This document shows, piece after piece, positions 5,595-7,344 of a stretch of 7,344 nt of DNA. The notes under the pieces are model-generated. The model saw only the letters and a program-made list of their open reading frames with translations, was not told the origin of the DNA and searched no databases. Numbering within the stretch: the first letter of the stretch is position 1; each line of letters opens with the position of its first letter. The position numbers and the translations under genes are program-made. Location of the stretch: the NCBI GenBank assembly GCA_030638305.1, contig DAOWEW010000062.1:1-7344 (forward strand), in the 5' to 3' direction. Source of the stretch: Desulfobacteraceae bacterium. Its GTDB lineage: Bacteria; Desulfobacterota; Desulfobacteria; Desulfobacterales; ETH-SRB1.

Positions 5595-6290
5595 ATGCGA
5601 TTTAAATTAGTCATATGTATTTTATATGCTTTTATTTTTTTAAATGCACAGCATGTGTTATGCAAAGAGTTATCCATGCGTCAAGATTCAAAATTGCATG
5701 AATCGAATATTTTACTTGATAAAATTATAAACAAAGTTGAGAAAAAATATGTTCTTGCCGGATTTTCTGCTTGTTTTGTTCAGGAATCGACATTAAAGGC
5801 AATGGATATAACGGATTCTGCATCGGGCAAAATAACGGTCAAGCGTCCTGGCAAGATGAGATGGGAATATGAAAAGCCTGACAGGCAGATTATAGTTACA
5901 GATGGTAAGGATTTATGGGTTTACAGACCTGATGATAACCAGGTTATGATAGGAAAATTTCCATCATTTTTTGGAGATGGCAAGGGTGCCAGTTTCCTTT
6001 CAGACATTAAGCTTATCAGACAACAGTTCAATATTACTCTGGAAAATACTGCCAATAACGATTATTATATACTTAAGCTGTTGCCGCTAAAGAAAACAAA
6101 TGATTTATCATACATAACCCTGTCAATTTCAAAGAAAACATTTTATCTTGAAGAGATTGTTACATATAATGCATACAGCGATGAGACTCGAATAAAGCTG
6201 ATTGACATTAAACTATTGGAGAATCCTGACGATTCGATATTTATTTTTAATATACCTTATGGCACAGATGTGCTGAAACTTGATGAATAA
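5595..6290 (+). CDS. lolA: LolA-like outer-membrane lipoprotein carrier protein
   Basis: LolA is the periplasmic chaperone that accepts lipoproteins released by LolCDE at the inner membrane and passes them to the outer membrane. This 231-residue form starts with a signal peptide (MRFKLVICILYAFIFLNA, cleavage probably near residues 18-24). The mature part has the family core: GKITVKRPGKMRW, an EYEKP segment, then VTDGKDLWVYRPDDNQV (101-117), equivalent to the PxxxRW...DGKxLWxYxxxxxQV pattern. A longer start at 5553 is possible, but it would place 14 polar residues before the signal peptide, and its first codons overlap a GTCCACGTTCCT motif also found in non-coding DNA at 457-468. The start at 5595 has GGAG 9 nt upstream. 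The protein is somewhat divergent. lolA probably shares direction, and perhaps a transcript, with nadA. Confidence 0.85.
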   Translation: MRFKLVICILYAFIFLNAQHVLCKELSMRQDSKLHESNILLDKIINKVEKKYVLAGFSACFVQESTLKAMDITDSASGKITVKRPGKMRWEYEKPDRQIIVTDGKDLWVYRPDDNQVMIGKFPSFFGDGKGASFLSDIKLIRQQFNITLENTANNDYYILKLLPLKKTNDLSYITLSISKKTFYLEEIVTYNAYSDETRIKLIDIKLLENPDDSIFIFNIPYGTDVLKLDE

Positions 6291-6297
6291 GAATCGG

Positions 6298-6374
6298 TTG
6301 ACAGTTTACGGCTCACGGTTTACGGCTGTTCAAAACATAACGCTGTTAACTGTAAACCGACAACCGTGAACCGT
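6298..6374. repeat. Imperfect inverted repeat of TTTACGG/TCACGG motifs between lolA and nadA
   Basis: ACGGCTCACGGTT (6308-6320) matches the reverse complement of 6362-6374 at 12 of 13 positions. Flanking bases add variants such as TTTACGG and GTAAACCG, so short units of the same type are repeated in both orientations. It fills most of the 105-bp spacer. This is a common style of intergenic repeat. A hairpin here could reduce read-through from lolA into nadA or stabilise the lolA message. Confidence 0.7.
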
Positions 6375-6395
6375 TAGTAAACCTGGATATAAAAA

Positions 6396-7304
6396 ATGAG
6401 AGATAAGATAAAAAACCTGCTGAAAACAAGAAAAGCAATTATGCTTGCACATAATTACCAGCCTCCGGAGATACAGGATCTTGCTGATCTTTGCGGTGAT
6501 TCACTTGAATTGAGTATCAAAGCTTCCCGGACAGATGCCGAGGTTATTTTGTTTTGTGGAGTAACTTTTATGGCAGAAACAGCTTCAATCCTGTCGCCGC
6601 ATAAGACAGTGCTGCTTCCGCGCAAAGATGCCGGCTGCGCTATGGCTGACATGGTAACTCCCGAGGCACTTAAAGCCAAGCTTGATGAACTCGGCCCTAT
6701 CCCAGTTGTTACATATGTTAATTCATCCGCTGCCGTCAAAGCTCTCTCAACCATATGCTGTACATCCGCTAATGCGCTGGATGTTGTAAACAGTCTGGAT
6801 GAAAAAGAACTGCTTATGGTGCCTGACAGAAACCTTGCTTTAAATACTGCTTCACGTACTGACAAGAAGATACATTTATGGGACGGATACTGCCCCATTC
6901 ACGATGATCTTACTCCGGAAGATGTAATAATAGCCAAAAGAGAACATCCTGATGCTTTATTTATGGCTCATCCGGAATGCCCGCCGTATATTATTGATAT
7001 GGCGGATGTTGCTTTAAGTACTTCCGGCATGATCAGATACGCCATGGAATCGAAAAGCAGATCTTTTATCGTAGGGACTGAAATAGGATTGCTTTATCCT
7101 TTGAAAAAGGCAAATCCTGACAAATTTTTTTATCCCGCATCTTTAAACATGGAATGCGGTGACATGAAGAAGATTTCTCTTGAAGATATTGTCAGAAGCC
7201 TTGAATTCATGGAAGGCGAGGTTAAAGTACCTGAAGATGTACAGCGGCCGGCGTTAAAAGCCGTTCAGAGGATGATAGATCTTTCTTTATCCAAGGGAAT
7301 TTAA
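6396..7304 (+). CDS. nadA: Quinolinate synthase A
   Basis: NadA condenses iminoaspartate (made by NadB) with dihydroxyacetone phosphate to give quinolinate, in de novo NAD synthesis in the cytoplasm. It needs a [4Fe-4S] cluster. The 302-residue length is that of the compact NadA form. The three cluster cysteines are Cys81 (DAGCAMAD), Cys166 (DGYCPIHD) and Cys254 (NMECGDMK). Other family motifs are AHNYQ at 18-22 with His19, LCGDS at 32-36, TYVNSSA at 106-112, MVPDRNLA at 141-148, AHPEC at 191-195 with His192, STSGM at 208-212, and VGTEIG at 226-231. The protein looks complete and functional. The ribosome binding site is weak (CTGGAT about 6 nt upstream). nadB and nadC are not in the window. 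No NrtR or NadR-type operator could be recognised. Confidence 0.97.
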   Translation: MRDKIKNLLKTRKAIMLAHNYQPPEIQDLADLCGDSLELSIKASRTDAEVILFCGVTFMAETASILSPHKTVLLPRKDAGCAMADMVTPEALKAKLDELGPIPVVTYVNSSAAVKALSTICCTSANALDVVNSLDEKELLMVPDRNLALNTASRTDKKIHLWDGYCPIHDDLTPEDVIIAKREHPDALFMAHPECPPYIIDMADVALSTSGMIRYAMESKSRSFIVGTEIGLLYPLKKANPDKFFYPASLNMECGDMKKISLEDIVRSLEFMEGEVKVPEDVQRPALKAVQRMIDLSLSKGI

Positions 7305-7322
7305 ATCGTTTATAATAGTTCA

Positions 7323-7338
7323 GACACTAAGACACCAA
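7323..7338 (+). repeat. Two tandem GACAC(T/C)AA units after nadA
   Basis: GACACTAA (7323-7330) is followed directly by GACACCAA (7331-7338). Runs of this kind are familiar short intergenic repeats in bacterial genomes. The window ends 6 bases later, so the total number of copies is unknown. No terminator hairpin is visible between the nadA stop and the edge. Confidence 0.5.
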
Positions 7339-7344
7339 GATTAT

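Noticed and set aside
6261..6276. TGGCAC followed by TGC near the end of lolA, as a second sigma-54 promoter
   Set aside because: The distance between GG and GC is 9 nt, not the required 10, and the site lies inside coding sequence.
6298..6326. TTGACA as a -35 box for nadA
   Set aside because: No reasonable -10 element lies 16-18 bp downstream, and the bases belong to the intergenic repeat.
6455..6898. 147-codon minus-strand frame inside nadA
   Set aside because: It is a shadow of nadA, whose catalytic and cluster motifs are all intact on the plus strand.

Overview
The window most likely comes from a Gram-negative, AT-rich member of the Desulfobacterota (Deltaproteobacteria), perhaps the Desulfobacterales. 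This is an inference. It rests on a LolA lipoprotein carrier (so an outer membrane), a 302-residue [4Fe-4S] NadA, a consensus sigma-54 promoter, a large membrane-bound class III cyclase with a Cache-like sensor, and long repeat-rich intergenic regions. No rRNA or other phylogenetic marker is present.

Layout. Positions 2-331 (+) are the 3' end of a probable surface protein cut by the window edge. It converges on a 359-residue secreted protein of unknown family (535-1614, -), which has a tandem 57-bp duplication in its C-terminal helical stalk and a long upstream region with a sigma-54 promoter near 1902-1918. From about 1640 to 2314 no gene can be supported with confidence. Positions 2315-3169 (-) encode an antirepressor-like protein with a Bro-N N-terminus and a DinD-like C-terminus. 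Immediately upstream lies a remnant of a second antirepressor-like gene (ORF6N family, 3182-3584, -), interrupted by a 236-bp MITE at 3228-3463 with perfect 19-bp terminal inverted repeats and an 8-bp target duplication. Positions 3591-5267 (-) encode a Cache-HAMP-class III nucleotidyl cyclase with a TPR-like tail.

A regulatory and repeat-rich divergent intergenic region (5268-5594) follows. After it come lolA (5595-6290, +) and nadA (6396-7304, +), which are co-oriented housekeeping genes separated by a repeat-rich 105-bp spacer.

The genes do not form one obvious pathway. lolA serves envelope biogenesis and nadA serves NAD synthesis. The cyclase is a signalling protein. The Bro-N/ORF6N/MITE stretch looks like a small accessory island in decay. 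I do not see a complete new defence or biosynthetic system. The best leads are the precisely dated MITE insertion, the Bro-N/DinD chimera with an internal perfect palindrome, the noncanonical Asn at the purine-recognition position of the cyclase, and the sigma-54-driven secreted protein with its long leader.
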